NCBI RefSeq assembly: GCF_038446665.1
Contig: NZ_CP151802.1
Location: forward strand, 248,001 to 312,000
From: Lysobacter sp. FW306-1B-D06B
GTDB lineage: Bacteria > Pseudomonadota > Gammaproteobacteria > Xanthomonadales > Xanthomonadaceae
DNA length: 64,000 nucleotides
Direction of reading: 5' to 3'
Shown here: piece after piece, positions 24,326 to 33,849 of the stretch
How positions within the stretch are numbered: the first letter of the stretch is position 1
Layout: each line of letters begins with the position of its first letter
The notes under the pieces: generated by a model
The model's database searches: none
The model's input: only the letters and a program-made list of their open reading frames with translations
Told to the model about the DNA's origin: nothing
Made by a program: the position numbers and the translations under genes

Positions 24326-24576
24326 GCTGGCTTGCTGCCACCCTGCGTGGCGAGCGTGTAGCGCCCCGGCTCGATGCGTCGGTTGTTTCCGCGTGGCCGG
24401 TTCGCTCCTGGGCCGCGTGTTTCCGCGACGGTGCCGGACAATCCGGGGCCGGTTTGTGCCACGCCGTCGTGATAGACCTGATACCGCCCCACCGTCCTGC
24501 GCTTTCCATCGCTGTCGCGACGCTGTTCGCTCTGGCGGACGATGTGGAACTCCCATCCTGTGCCCGTGATCGGCAT
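24322..24576 (-). pseudogene. N-terminal fragment of an exported-type hypothetical protein, cut by a repeat
   Basis: 84 residues starting MPITGTGWEFHIVRQSEQRR and ending RYTLATQGGSKPA, where the stop codon TAG is provided by the adjoining repeat element. The sequence GPGANRPRGNNRRIEPGRY resembles the beginning of longer (about 170-200 residue) bacterial proteins that go on to a conserved C-terminal domain; that domain is missing here. So it is probably a gene remnant caused by repeat insertion or a deletion at the repeat. Confidence 0.5.
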
Positions 24577-24609
24577 GTCGTTTCTCCCTGTCTTGCGGTC
24601 GCGTGCGCT

Positions 24610-26541
24610 TCAAACCCGCGGACGTGTCTTCAGCTCCGGTGTCGGGCGGGGCGCACCGAGGTCCAGGCGGGTGTCGGGCCTGGCCACGTTCGTCTTCTCG
24701 ATCAGTCGCGCCAGCCTGCGTAGGCGCTTGAATACGCCAAGCGCCAATCCGCCCTGCGTGTAGTAGCAACCTTGCGCGTCGCGTTTGAGGTTGTTCAGGC
24801 CTTTGAACCGGTAGCTGTACGAGCCCGGCGTTGGGCAGAAGAACCGCGCATAGTCCGCAGGCTTGGAATCGAGCTCGGAACACGTGCCCTCCAGCGAGCC
24901 CAGCAGTTCGGCCATGCTTGCCAGCAACAGGCGCAGGCGGATGATCTGGTGGTTGCCCCATCCCATCTCGTGCGGCGTCTTTCCCGCCGGCAGGAATTGC
25001 GGATCACCGAAGCGCTCCACGAACTCGATGCCCGCCTTGCGTCCGTATCCGGTCAGCTTCCCGATCAGGTCCTCGTCCATCGAAAGGTTGAGTCCGCCTT
25101 CCTTCTTGGTCAGCTGGATCAGGCCGATGCGGTCGCGGAAGCCCGGCAAATGCGACAGGGTTTCGTGGTTCCAGTCTTTCGCCACATGGATGACGGCGCC
25201 GAGGAAGTCGGCGAGCGCGGCGAAGCCGCTGCCACCGAAGCGGCGCCACCAGCACAGCCGCGCATCGCCGTTGTCTTTCGGGAACAGCACGCGCTCTTCC
25301 TGGCCCTCCTCCGCTCGCCCCAGGTCCAGGCCGAACGTCGGACGGCACGGCAGCGCGCTGTCGAAGAAGTGGATGGGGAAGTTCGATCCCACGCCGCCGT
25401 CGGTGAACCAGCACGTTTCCAGTTCGTGGATGGGTTCGGCGTCTGCGGCGTCCTTCTTGTCGGGACGGCGGTTGTAGTCCACCGAATGCAACGGGATCGC
25501 GCTCAGCAGCAGCGGAAAGCTCAGGCTCATGCGTACCGCGACGACGACCGGCATGTCATCGGGCATCGTCAGGCGACGGTATCCGGGCGGGTACGGTCCC
25601 GGCGCTCCGGCGGGACGCTCGTGCGCGTGCATCCAGGCCATGACGCGTTCGGGAAAGAGCGAGGCGAACTCCGTCTCCTTGTAATAGAACTGCTTGTTCT
25701 CGCGCACCTGCGGGTCGTCGCGGAACGGCAGGCGGAACGGCCGCCCCAATGTGAGGCAGGTGGTCATCATCTGCAGGTCGATGTCATGCGCGCGCAAGTC
25801 GCCGAAGGTAAGCGGTTTGCCGTCCGCGACGCCGGGGGCCTCTTTCTGGCCGCACAGGTCATCCAGATAGTCCGTCAGCCAGACCGTCAGTGCTTCGCCC
25901 GTGTTGTCGCCGTCGGCGGGCATTCCCGAGCATGCGCCGAACCTGTTGGCGGGGAGTTCGCGTAGCGCCAGGCGCAGCGCATGGAACAGCAACACCAGCA
26001 TCCCGCCGATGACGGCACCGGCCAGCGCCCACGGCCACACCAGCGCGGCGCCGCTGCAAGCGACGGCCCAACCGATGGGGACGCCGCCGATCACGATCCC
26101 CAGCACGATGTCCAGGCCGAAGTGCGGGAACAGCGCTTTGATGCCGGCCCATGCGCGAGGCCAGCTTCCTCGCGTGCCCATGACGGCGAGGAACACGTCG
26201 AACAATGGCCGCAGCGCGGGCGCGGGTTTGAAGAAGGCCATCAGCTTGGTGCCGCGTCCGTCGGCGGATGGCTTCACCAGATGCGCCGGCAGGGCCTCCA
26301 GCAGCTCGAAGCCTTTGAAGTCGTTCTGCCGCTGCCGCCCCAGCTCCGCCGCCGCTGCGGCCGCCGCAGCTATCGCGCCGGCACTGGTCCCGCCGATGCT
26401 GCGCAGGGTGAATGCCTTGGCGATCTCCACCACGGCCAGCGGATACACGATGCCGCTGGTGATGCCGCCCTTCATGACCAGATCGCATTGCGTCGCGTAC
26501 ACGCGGCCGGCGTCTGGTCCCGTCCCTGTTTCGTCCGTCAC
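24610..26541 (-). CDS. Patatin-like phospholipase with membrane segment
   Basis: A 643-residue protein. Oxyanion-hole loop KGGITSGIVYP begins at residue 24; nucleophile elbow GGTSAG with Ser53; catalytic Asp381 in FTDGGVGSNFP. So a Ser-Asp dyad lipid acyl hydrolase. Two hydrophobic helices between about 138 and 182 anchor it to the membrane. GTG 26541 is chosen because AGGAGGTCCAG precedes it; an ATG at 26718 is in frame but lacks a ribosome site and would overlap the start of the divergent gene. Substrate is probably a phospholipid or lysophospholipid. With the SGNH gene on the opposite strand it forms a divergent pair of lipid-hydrolase-like genes next to the T6SS module; a link is possible but unproven. 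Confidence 0.8.
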   Translation of the reverse strand: MTDETGTGPDAGRVYATQCDLVMKGGITSGIVYPLAVVEIAKAFTLRSIGGTSAGAIAAAAAAAAELGRQRQNDFKGFELLEALPAHLVKPSADGRGTKLMAFFKPAPALRPLFDVFLAVMGTRGSWPRAWAGIKALFPHFGLDIVLGIVIGGVPIGWAVACSGAALVWPWALAGAVIGGMLVLLFHALRLALRELPANRFGACSGMPADGDNTGEALTVWLTDYLDDLCGQKEAPGVADGKPLTFGDLRAHDIDLQMMTTCLTLGRPFRLPFRDDPQVRENKQFYYKETEFASLFPERVMAWMHAHERPAGAPGPYPPGYRRLTMPDDMPVVVAVRMSLSFPLLLSAIPLHSVDYNRRPDKKDAADAEPIHELETCWFTDGGVGSNFPIHFFDSALPCRPTFGLDLGRAEEGQEERVLFPKDNGDARLCWWRRFGGSGFAALADFLGAVIHVAKDWNHETLSHLPGFRDRIGLIQLTKKEGGLNLSMDEDLIGKLTGYGRKAGIEFVERFGDPQFLPAGKTPHEMGWGNHQIIRLRLLLASMAELLGSLEGTCSELDSKPADYARFFCPTPGSYSYRFKGLNNLKRDAQGCYYTQGGLALGVFKRLRRLARLIEKTNVARPDTRLDLGAPRPTPELKTRPRV

Positions 26542-26716
26542 CTGGACCTCCTGAGGGCCGCAGTCGCCGACCGCTTCGACGCCGCCAACCCGCTCCTTTT
26601 CCCTCGGACTACGCGGAACCGCTGCGGCGAAGGACAGCGGGCTTGCATCCGGTTGGCCGGCGGCGCCGGCGGTGGGCGTTCGGGGCGATAGGACGATCGA
26701 CACGGAGGAGTCCGTC

Positions 26717-27586
26717 ATGGCCGGCAGCGGGTATCAGTTTCAGAAGTACGTGAAGGACGTCAGGGACAACCGCAGACGCGCCTGCGTTCTTTCCATCGGC
26801 GATTCGTGGTTCCAGTACGCGCTGCGCCCGTTCCCGGACCTGCAGCGCCGCATCGAGCTGGATCTGGATGGGAAGGCGCTGATGCTCGACAGCAGCAAGC
26901 CCGGGCGGGATGCGAAGAACCTGGTCAGCGATGTGGTGTCGGAGGTGACCTCGTGGGCGGCGTTCATGCAGGACATGCACCGTCCCTTCCAGGCGATCCT
27001 GGTGTCGCTGGGCGGCAACGACGTCATCGGCAAGGACTTCGCCACGCATTTGAAGAAGGCCAGCGACCCGCCGGATGTGAAGCCGTGGCCGTGGCAACCC
27101 GTTCCTGACGTGGCGCGACGGCACATCAAGTTCACATCGCTCAAGAAGACGTTCGCCGAGGTGCGCGCGGCTTACCAGGCGTTGATCGACCTGCGCAACG
27201 CGCACGCGCCAGGGGCGCCGATCATCTGCCACTCCTATGCCGACGTCACGCCGTGCAACGAGAAGTACGAGTTCTTCGGCTTCAAGGCCGGACCGTGGCT
27301 GTGGAAGCCGATGCGCGAGTTCGAGCTCACCGACAAGGACGAACAGCGCGTGCTCTCACGCTGGCTGCTTGCGTCGTTTGCGGCGCTGCTGCGGGACGTT
27401 GCAACCAACAACACCACCAACGTACTCGATACGCGCGAGGAACTGCCCGACTATGAGGGATGGTGGGACAACGAGATCCATCCGTCGCAGCGCGGGTTCG
27501 CATACCTTTCCAAGAAGCATTGGGTTCCGGAGATCAAGCGCGCGATCGGTGCGCGACCGATCATTCGTTCCCGCCCCGTGAAATGA
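26717..27586 (+). CDS. SGNH/GDSL hydrolase-like protein
   Basis: A 289-residue soluble protein. Block I IGDSWFQY with Ser30 at 28-30, block III GGND (99-102), block V WWDNEIHPS with His255; the Asp lies four residues before the His (D251) instead of three. This fits an SGNH-fold esterase, lipase or deacylase. No signal peptide. ATG 26717 has GGAGGAG seven bases upstream. The 175-base space to the patatin start is a divergent promoter region. A hairpin terminator follows the gene. Confidence 0.72.
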   Translation: MAGSGYQFQKYVKDVRDNRRRACVLSIGDSWFQYALRPFPDLQRRIELDLDGKALMLDSSKPGRDAKNLVSDVVSEVTSWAAFMQDMHRPFQAILVSLGGNDVIGKDFATHLKKASDPPDVKPWPWQPVPDVARRHIKFTSLKKTFAEVRAAYQALIDLRNAHAPGAPIICHSYADVTPCNEKYEFFGFKAGPWLWKPMREFELTDKDEQRVLSRWLLASFAALLRDVATNNTTNVLDTREELPDYEGWWDNEIHPSQRGFAYLSKKHWVPEIKRAIGARPIIRSRPVK

Positions 27587-27592
27587 AGAAGG

Positions 27593-27618
27593 GCGGCCTC
27601 ACGGCCGCCCTTCCGGTG
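27593..27618 (+). terminator. Hairpin between convergent genes
   Basis: GGGCGGCC, four-base loop, GGCCGCCC and then TT lies between the SGNH gene and the end of aceE; the AAGAAG before it gives a short T-run on the minus strand as well, so it may serve both genes. Confidence 0.6.
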
Positions 27619-27636
27619 TTGCAGATCGCGCTTGCT

Positions 27637-30336
27637 TCAGACGCCCAGCGGATTCGGCTTCTCACCGTCGAGCTTGTACTGCTTGATCGCGCGGGCCACA
27701 TCCTTCGCCGTCATCTTCCCTTCCGCTGCCAGCGCCGCGATGGCGGCGTGGGCGATGTAGTAGCGGTCCACTTCGAAGTGACGGCGCAGGTTGGCGCGGG
27801 TGTCGCTGCGGCCGAAGCCGTCGGTGCCCAGGACGGTGTACTTCATCGGCACGAATTCGCGGATCTGGTTCGCGAAGTTGCGCACGTAGTCCGTGGCGGC
27901 AATCGCCGGGCCCTGGCGGCCTTCCAGCAACGTGGTGACGTACGGCTTGCGCTGGGTGCCTTCCGGGTTGAGGCGGTTGAGGCGGATGGCGTCTTCGCCG
28001 TCGCGCGCCAGTTCGGTGAAGCTCGGGCAGGACCAGATGTCGGCGGTGACGCCGAAGTCCTTGTCCAGCAGTTCCGCCGCGGCAATGGCTTCGCGAAGGA
28101 TGGTGCCGCTGCCCATCAGCTGCACGCGCAGTTCGCCCTTCTTGGGCTTGCCGGCGTCCTGCAGCAGGTACATGCCCTTGATGATGCCCTCGCTTGCGCC
28201 CTCCGGCATGTCCGGGTGGGCGTAGTTCTCGTTCATCAGGGTGATGTAGTAGTACTCGTCCTGCTGCTCGGTGAGCATGCGCTGCATGCCGTGCTGCAGG
28301 ATCACCGCGACTTCGAAACCGAACGTGGGGTCGTAGCTGCGGCAGTTCGGGATGGCGCTGGCCAGCAGGTGGCTGTGGCCGTCTTCGTGCTGCAGGCCTT
28401 CGCCGTTGATGGTGGTGCGGCCGGCGGTGGCGCCCAGCAGGAAGCCGCGCGCACGCATGTCCGCTGCCTGCCACGCGCTGTCGCCGATGCGCTGGAAGCC
28501 GAACATCGAGTAGTAGATGTAGAACGGCAACATCTGCAGGTTGTTGGTGCTGTAGCTGGTGGCGGCGGCCATCCAGCTGGAGAACGCACCTGCTTCGGTG
28601 ATGCCTTCTTCCAGCACCTGGCCGGCCTCGTCTTCGCGGTAGTACATCAGCTGGTCGCGATCGACCGGCTTGTACTTCTGGCCGTGCTGGGCGTAGATGC
28701 CGATCTGGCGGAACAGGCCTTCCATGCCGAACGTGCGCGCCTCATCGGCGACGATCGGCACGCAGCGCGGGCCCACCTGCTTGTCGCGCAGGATGATGTT
28801 GAGCGACTGCACGAACGACATCGTGGTGCTGATCTCGCGGTCGCCGCTGCTCTTGAGCAGGCGGTCGAAGGCTTCCAGCTTGGGCACTTCCAGCGATTCG
28901 GTGGCCTTGCGGCGACGCTGCGGCAGGTAACCGCCCAGGGCCTTGCGGCGCTCGTGCATGTATTCCACTTCCGGCGACTTCTCGCCCGGGTGGAAGAACG
29001 GCACCTTGCCGTCGGCCAGCTGCGCGTCGGTCACCGGGATGTTGAAGCGGTCGCGGAACACGCGCACGGCTTCGTCATCGAGCTTCTTGGTCTGGTGCGT
29101 GGGGTTGAGCGATTCGCCCGCCGCGCCCATGCCGTAACCCTTCACCGTCTTGGCGAGGATGACGGTGGGCATGCCCTTGGTGTTCACCGCTTCGTGGTAC
29201 GCGGCGTAGACCTTGTGCGGGTCGTGGCCGCCGCGGTTGAGGCGCCAGATGTCGTCGTCGCTGAGGTTGGCGACTAGCTGCGCGGTCTCCGGGTACTTGC
29301 CGAAGAAGTTCTCGCGCGTGTACTTGCCGCCGAACGCCTTGCAGTTCTGGTATTCGCCGTCGACGGTTTCCATCATCAGCTGACGCAGCTTGCCGGTGGT
29401 GTCGCGCGCCAGGAGCGGATCCCAGTAGCTGCCCCAGATGGTCTTGATGACGTTCCAGCCGGCGCCGCGGAACTGGCCTTCCAGTTCCTGGATGATCTTG
29501 CCGTTGCCGCGCACCGGGCCGTCAAGACGCTGCAGATTGCAGTTGATGACGAAGACGAGGTTGTCCAGGCCTTCGCGACCGGCCACCGAGATGGCGCCGA
29601 GGGATTCGGGTTCGTCCGTCTCGCCGTCGCCGAGGAACGCCCACACCTTGCGGTCGGTCTTGGGCAGCAGGCCGCGGCCTTCCAGGTACTTCCAGTTGCG
29701 CGCCTGGTAGATGGCGGCCAGCGGGCCCAGGCCCATCGACACGGTCGGCACCTGCCAGTAGTCCGGCATCAACCACGGGTGCGGATACGACGAGATGCCG
29801 CGGCCGTCGACTTCCATGCGGAAGTTGTCGAGCTGGGATTCGCTGATGCGGCCTTCCAGGAACGAGCGGGCGTAGATGCCCGGCGAGCTGTGGCCCTGCA
29901 CGCCGATGACGTCGCCCGGATGGTCGCCGTCCGGGCCGCGCCAGAAGTGGTTGAAGCCGACGTCATACAACGTGGCGGCCGACGCGAACGACGCGATGTG
30001 GCCGCCCAGGTCGCCCGGCTTGCGGTTGGCGCGCACGACCATGGCCAGTGCGTTCCAGCGCAGGATCGAACGGATGCGCCATTCCATCGCGTGGTCGCCG
30101 GGGCTCTTGACCTCCAGGTGCGCGGGAATGGTGTTGATGTATTCGGTGGTCGGCGAGAACGGCAGGTGCGCGCCGGCGCGGCGGGTCACTTCGACCATGC
30201 CTTCGAGCAGCTGGTGGGCGCGTTCGGCGCCGTCGCGCTCGATGACGGCCTGGACGGACTCGATCCACTCGCGGGTTTCGGTCGGATCCGGGTCGTTCTG
30301 GAGGATGTCGGAGATGACAGCGTGGAGAGACGTCAT
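27637..30336 (-). CDS. aceE: Pyruvate dehydrogenase E1 component, homodimeric type
   Basis: An 899-residue enzyme (E. coli AceE 887) that decarboxylates pyruvate with thiamine diphosphate and acetylates the lipoyl domain of AceF. Recognisable blocks include HFWRGPDGDHPGD, the ThDP site GDGETDEPES, KTVKGYGMG, and GEGLQHEDGHS. ATG 30336 begins the conserved helix MTSLHAVISDILQNDPDP. aceF and lpd are not in the window, so the operon is split or the genes lie elsewhere. A very long open frame on the other strand (27460-29277) is only its shadow. Confidence 0.97.
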   Translation of the reverse strand: MTSLHAVISDILQNDPDPTETREWIESVQAVIERDGAERAHQLLEGMVEVTRRAGAHLPFSPTTEYINTIPAHLEVKSPGDHAMEWRIRSILRWNALAMVVRANRKPGDLGGHIASFASAATLYDVGFNHFWRGPDGDHPGDVIGVQGHSSPGIYARSFLEGRISESQLDNFRMEVDGRGISSYPHPWLMPDYWQVPTVSMGLGPLAAIYQARNWKYLEGRGLLPKTDRKVWAFLGDGETDEPESLGAISVAGREGLDNLVFVINCNLQRLDGPVRGNGKIIQELEGQFRGAGWNVIKTIWGSYWDPLLARDTTGKLRQLMMETVDGEYQNCKAFGGKYTRENFFGKYPETAQLVANLSDDDIWRLNRGGHDPHKVYAAYHEAVNTKGMPTVILAKTVKGYGMGAAGESLNPTHQTKKLDDEAVRVFRDRFNIPVTDAQLADGKVPFFHPGEKSPEVEYMHERRKALGGYLPQRRRKATESLEVPKLEAFDRLLKSSGDREISTTMSFVQSLNIILRDKQVGPRCVPIVADEARTFGMEGLFRQIGIYAQHGQKYKPVDRDQLMYYREDEAGQVLEEGITEAGAFSSWMAAATSYSTNNLQMLPFYIYYSMFGFQRIGDSAWQAADMRARGFLLGATAGRTTINGEGLQHEDGHSHLLASAIPNCRSYDPTFGFEVAVILQHGMQRMLTEQQDEYYYITLMNENYAHPDMPEGASEGIIKGMYLLQDAGKPKKGELRVQLMGSGTILREAIAAAELLDKDFGVTADIWSCPSFTELARDGEDAIRLNRLNPEGTQRKPYVTTLLEGRQGPAIAATDYVRNFANQIREFVPMKYTVLGTDGFGRSDTRANLRRHFEVDRYYIAHAAIAALAAEGKMTAKDVARAIKQYKLDGEKPNPLGV

Positions 30337-30692
30337 GCGTATCGCGGCCCCTATTGGCCGCGCCTCGTGTGGGGACGGGTTAGAGCATCGATTCTAACAG
30401 GGCGATCCGGGCCGCCGGACCCCGTGAACGGGCCGCAGCGTTGCTACGAAAGGCGAATTGCGGCGCGGGTTTGCGTACGGGGGCGGATGGCGTGGGGAGG
30501 CACGCGCCCTCTCCCCTTGCGGGAGAGGGACAGGCCGCCGGAGGCGGCCAGGGAGAGGGGGGCCGGGTTGCAGTGACGCGAAGGCGCGTCGGCTGCGCCG
30601 ACGCTCCCCTCTTCCGCCCTTCGGGCACCTTCTTCCGCAAGGGGAGAAGGAAGCGCAGTCGCCTCGCGCGGCAGGCCGCCGCAACGCCGCCA
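30337..30692. other. Intergenic region with dispersed repeats, 356 bases
   Basis: Holds the leader of aceE near 30337-30390 and a repeat cluster: CCCTCTCCC/GGGAGAGGG palindrome at 30507-30529, a GGCCGCC/GGCGGCC inverted pair right after it, and a second CTTCCGC-AAGG element near 30628-30650. These belong to the dispersed family seen at 44.5, 51.6 and 57.9 kb. No gene seen. Confidence 0.6.
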
Positions 30693-31028
30693 CTAGCGCG
30701 GCGGCGCCACCGGCATCCCCAGCACCTGCCGCTGGAATGCCGCCATTTCCGCCCGCGTCACGCGGCCGTCGTGGTCGGCGTCCATGTGTTCGAACAGCGC
30801 GCGCGCACCGGCGGCGTGTTCGGCGGCGGTGACCACGCCGTCGCCGTCCAGGTCCATCGGCATCGGGTCGCCGGCCGGCGGCTCAGGCGGTGCCGACGGC
30901 GTCGGAACGGGCACGGGTTGCGTTGCCGGAACGGGCGGCACGGGCGCGGTCGGCGTGGTCTGTGCCCAGATCGCGATGGGCACGGCCACAATGGCCAACA
31001 GCAGCATTGCTCGGATTGCGACCTTCAT
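30693..31028 (-). CDS. Exported EF-hand calcium-binding protein
   Basis: A 111-residue protein: signal peptide (about 1-22, IAIWAQ), a Pro/Val/Thr-rich linker (24-57) and two canonical EF-hand loops, DLDGDGVVTAAE (59-70) and DADHDGRVTRAE (83-94). It probably binds two Ca2+ ions in the periplasm or outside. GGGGTGGGGTC precedes ATG 31028. It is divergent from the TonB receptor, sharing a 49-base region between starts. Confidence 0.78.
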   Translation of the reverse strand: MKVAIRAMLLLAIVAVPIAIWAQTTPTAPVPPVPATQPVPVPTPSAPPEPPAGDPMPMDLDGDGVVTAAEHAAGARALFEHMDADHDGRVTRAEMAAFQRQVLGMPVAPPR

Positions 31029-31077
31029 GACCCCACCCCTGCAGGACGATTCCGGCCGCCACGTTAACGAGGGGCCC

Positions 31078-33195
31078 GTGTGCAAACCTTCACGGCGCGC
31101 GCACCGACGGCCGGCCGCTGCGCCGCTGGCGTTGGCGCTGTCCGTCGCGCTCGTTGTGCCGGCACACGCGCAGTCGCGCGATTCGGCGACCACGCTCGAC
31201 ACCGTGCAGGTGCTCGGCGCGCGCCACGCGCTGTCTGACTTCCCCGGTTCGATCAGCGTCATCGACGGCGACACGCTGCGCGCGGGTCAGCGCCAGGTAT
31301 CGCTGTCGGAAGCGCTGGTGCGCGCACCGGGCATCACCGTGCTGGATCGACAGAACTACGCACAGGACTTGCAGGTGCAGAGCCGTGGCTTCGGTGCGCG
31401 CTCCACGTTCGGCATTCGCGGGATCAAGCTGATCGTCGACGGCATCCCTTCGTCCGCGCTCGACGGACAAGGCCAGGCGGCGAGCTTCCCGCTGAGCGCA
31501 CTCGACCGCATCCAGGTGCTGCGCGGTCCGCTCGCGCTGCAATACGGCAACGCCGCAGGCGGGGCGATCGTCGGCGAGACGGCGTTCGACGGGCCTTCGG
31601 CGGAGGCCGAAGGCTGGGTCGGTTCGGATTCCAGTGCACGCGGCGCAGCGGGATTCGAAGGCGCGACCGGCGACAACGCATGGCAATGGCGCGCGCTCGG
31701 CAGTTACTTCACCACCGACGGCGATCGACCGCACAGCGCGGCGCAACGCACGCAAGTGGACGCCGTCGCGCAGTACACGCCCGATGACGATTCGCGCCTG
31801 CGCCTGGTGGCCGGAGGCCTGAGCCAGCCGTACACGGACGACCCGCTGGGCCTCACGCGGGCGCAATGGGAGCGCGATCCGCACGGCACCGATCCCGTCG
31901 CGGAGCAGTTCGACACGCGCAAGAAAATCGACAACGCGCAGATCGGCGCGCGATGGGAAGACGCGTACGCGCCGGGTCGCGAATACTGGATCGGCGGTTA
32001 TGGCGTGAAGCGCGACGTGGTGCAGTTCCTCGCCGTTCCGATCGCGGCACAGCGCGCGCCCGGCAGCGCCGGCGGCGTGATCGACCTGGGGCGCACCTCG
32101 GCCGGCATCGACGCGGGGCATCGCTGGAGTTTCGATCGCGGCGCGCTGACGGTGGGCATCGAGTCCGGCTGGCTGGACGAAGCGCGGCGCGGCTACGAGA
32201 ACTTCGTCGGGACGCAACTCGGCGTTCGCGGCGCACTGCGTCGCGACGAAGACAATCGCATCCGCAGCCTGGATGCCTTCGTGCTCGGCGAGTTGCGCCC
32301 GGCCGATGCGTGGACGCTGCTCGGCGCGGTGCGTCGTTCTGAACTGCGGTTCGAATCCGACGACCACTACATCGCGCCCGGCAACGGCGACGACAGCGGA
32401 TCGCTGGATTACGGCGAGACGGCGGCGGCGCTGGGTGTGTCGCGCGCGTTCGGTTCGGGTGAGGTGTTCGCCAGCGTCGGTCGGGGTTTCGAAACGCCGA
32501 CGGTGACGGAACTGGCCTACCGGCCCGACGGCAGCGCCGGCTTCAATACCGATCTGCAACCGGCGCACTTCGATACGGCGGAGATCGGCACGCGTTGGCG
32601 CGCGGACTCGGTGGAGGCGAGCGTGTCGGCGTACCGCATCGACGGCGAGGACGAGATCGTGCCGGCGACCAACAGCGGCGGCCGCGCGAGTTTCGCCAAT
32701 GCGGGACGCACGCGCCGCGAGGGCGTGGAAGCGGGCATCGAGGGCCGCCTCCATCGGCAATGGTCGTACGCCCTGACGGCCAACTGGCTGCGCGCGCGCT
32801 TCACCGAAGACTTCTCGTACCGCGTGGCGAGCGGTGCGGTGCAGATCGTCGAGGCGGGCAACCGCATCCCCGGCATCCCGCGCGCGAACGGCTACGCGGA
32901 ACTGGCCTGGAACACGCGCGATGGCCGCACCGTCGCCGCAATGGAAATGCGCGCCAGCGACGGCATGCCCACCGACGACCGCAACACCGACGCCTCCAAC
33001 GGTTACGCCACTTTCGCGCTGCGCCTGCAATGGCGCGCGGCGGCATCAGGGTGGTATGGCTTCGCGCGCGTGGACAACCTGTTCGACCGCGACTACGCGG
33101 GATCGGTGATCGTCAACGAAGGCAATGCGCGGTATTTCGAACCGGCACCAGGGCGCGGTTTCACGCTGGGCCTGGGATGGAAGGCCGGCGGTTGA
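31078..33195 (+). CDS. TonB-dependent outer-membrane receptor, YncD/PqqU-like
   Basis: A 705-residue receptor. Signal peptide about 1-32 (VPAHAQ), TonB-box region near TTLDTVQVLGAR, plug domain (about 45-165) with ALVRAPGITVLDRQNYAQDL, RGFGARSTFGIRG and VDGIPSSALDGQGQ, then a 22-strand barrel ending FTLGLGWKAGG. The plug motifs are those of E. coli YncD (PqqU), a PQQ importer, and relatives; siderophore or other cargo is also possible. The start is taken as GTG 31078, after GAGGGG; upstream in-frame codons overlap the divergent EF-hand gene. No regulator or TonB gene is adjacent. Confidence 0.85.
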   Translation: MCKPSRRAHRRPAAAPLALALSVALVVPAHAQSRDSATTLDTVQVLGARHALSDFPGSISVIDGDTLRAGQRQVSLSEALVRAPGITVLDRQNYAQDLQVQSRGFGARSTFGIRGIKLIVDGIPSSALDGQGQAASFPLSALDRIQVLRGPLALQYGNAAGGAIVGETAFDGPSAEAEGWVGSDSSARGAAGFEGATGDNAWQWRALGSYFTTDGDRPHSAAQRTQVDAVAQYTPDDDSRLRLVAGGLSQPYTDDPLGLTRAQWERDPHGTDPVAEQFDTRKKIDNAQIGARWEDAYAPGREYWIGGYGVKRDVVQFLAVPIAAQRAPGSAGGVIDLGRTSAGIDAGHRWSFDRGALTVGIESGWLDEARRGYENFVGTQLGVRGALRRDEDNRIRSLDAFVLGELRPADAWTLLGAVRRSELRFESDDHYIAPGNGDDSGSLDYGETAAALGVSRAFGSGEVFASVGRGFETPTVTELAYRPDGSAGFNTDLQPAHFDTAEIGTRWRADSVEASVSAYRIDGEDEIVPATNSGGRASFANAGRTRREGVEAGIEGRLHRQWSYALTANWLRARFTEDFSYRVASGAVQIVEAGNRIPGIPRANGYAELAWNTRDGRTVAAMEMRASDGMPTDDRNTDASNGYATFALRLQWRAAASGWYGFARVDNLFDRDYAGSVIVNEGNARYFEPAPGRGFTLGLGWKAGG

Positions 33196-33270
33196 GCGCG
33201 CGCCGGCGTCGCGCGTGAATGCGAGGTGCGACCGGCCGGCGAATTCATCGCAGGCCGGCCATGCGGCGCA

Positions 33271-33615
33271 TCACGCCCGCTTCGGATCGGGGCCGTAGGC
33301 GTTCGGACCGCGATTACCTTCCTGCGCCAGCAGGTAGATGAGGTAGAGGCCCACCACCGGGATCAGGGCGATCAGGATGAACCAGCCGCTCTTGCCGATG
33401 TCGTGCAAGCGGCGCGCCGCCACGCCCAGGCCAGGCAGCAGCAGTGCCAGCGCGAGGACGCTGGAGATCCACGGCTGCTTGATCATGTTGGCGATGATGC
33501 TGACCACCACGGCCAGGATCACGTTCACCAGCACGAACATCCAGTACTCCTTCCTGCGCGCCCGACCGTTGAAGTCGAAGTAGTGATTGCGCACGACCTT
33601 CAGGAACCATTCCAT
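33271..33615 (-). CDS. DUF805 family membrane protein
   Basis: A 114-residue inner-membrane protein with the DUF805 pattern: N-terminal helix WFLKVVRNHYFDFNGRARR, membrane helices at about 26-44, 50-64 and 77-94, the conserved RRLHDIGKSGWF, and a hydrophilic tail GPNAYGPDP. Function of the family is unknown (often next to stress or phage genes). ATG 33615 is the family start. Confidence 0.88.
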   Translation of the reverse strand: MEWFLKVVRNHYFDFNGRARRKEYWMFVLVNVILAVVVSIIANMIKQPWISSVLALALLLPGLGVAARRLHDIGKSGWFILIALIPVVGLYLIYLLAQEGNRGPNAYGPDPKRA

Positions 33616-33849
33616 AAGCTTGCTGCCTCTGCGTTTGGGGAGCCCCGAGGCTAGAAGCGGCCGCTTGCACGGGACATCAGACGATTCGCAAAGCGGAAGG
33701 GACTTTTCCCGATTGACTATCGGCCCGGCATTGAGCCACCCGCCCCCTCCATGCATTGCAAGGCGCGGGGACCGTGCAAATCGCACGGCAATGACGGGCA
33801 GCCCGCTACGCTCGCCCGCACTGCTGTCCGATCCGCACGGAGGCCGCCC

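Noticed and set aside
26542..26718. In-frame N-terminal extension of the patatin to ATG 26718
   Set aside because: No ribosome site, Pro/Ser-rich low-complexity translation, and it would fill the whole divergent promoter region; GTG 26541 has AGGAGGT.
27460..29277. Long plus-strand open frame opposite aceE
   Set aside because: Shadow of aceE with no domain; also spans the SGNH gene end and the hairpin.
30693..31274. Longer version of the EF-hand protein starting at 31274
   Set aside because: It would overlap the TonB receptor signal peptide; the start at 31028 has a ribosome site and a signal peptide.
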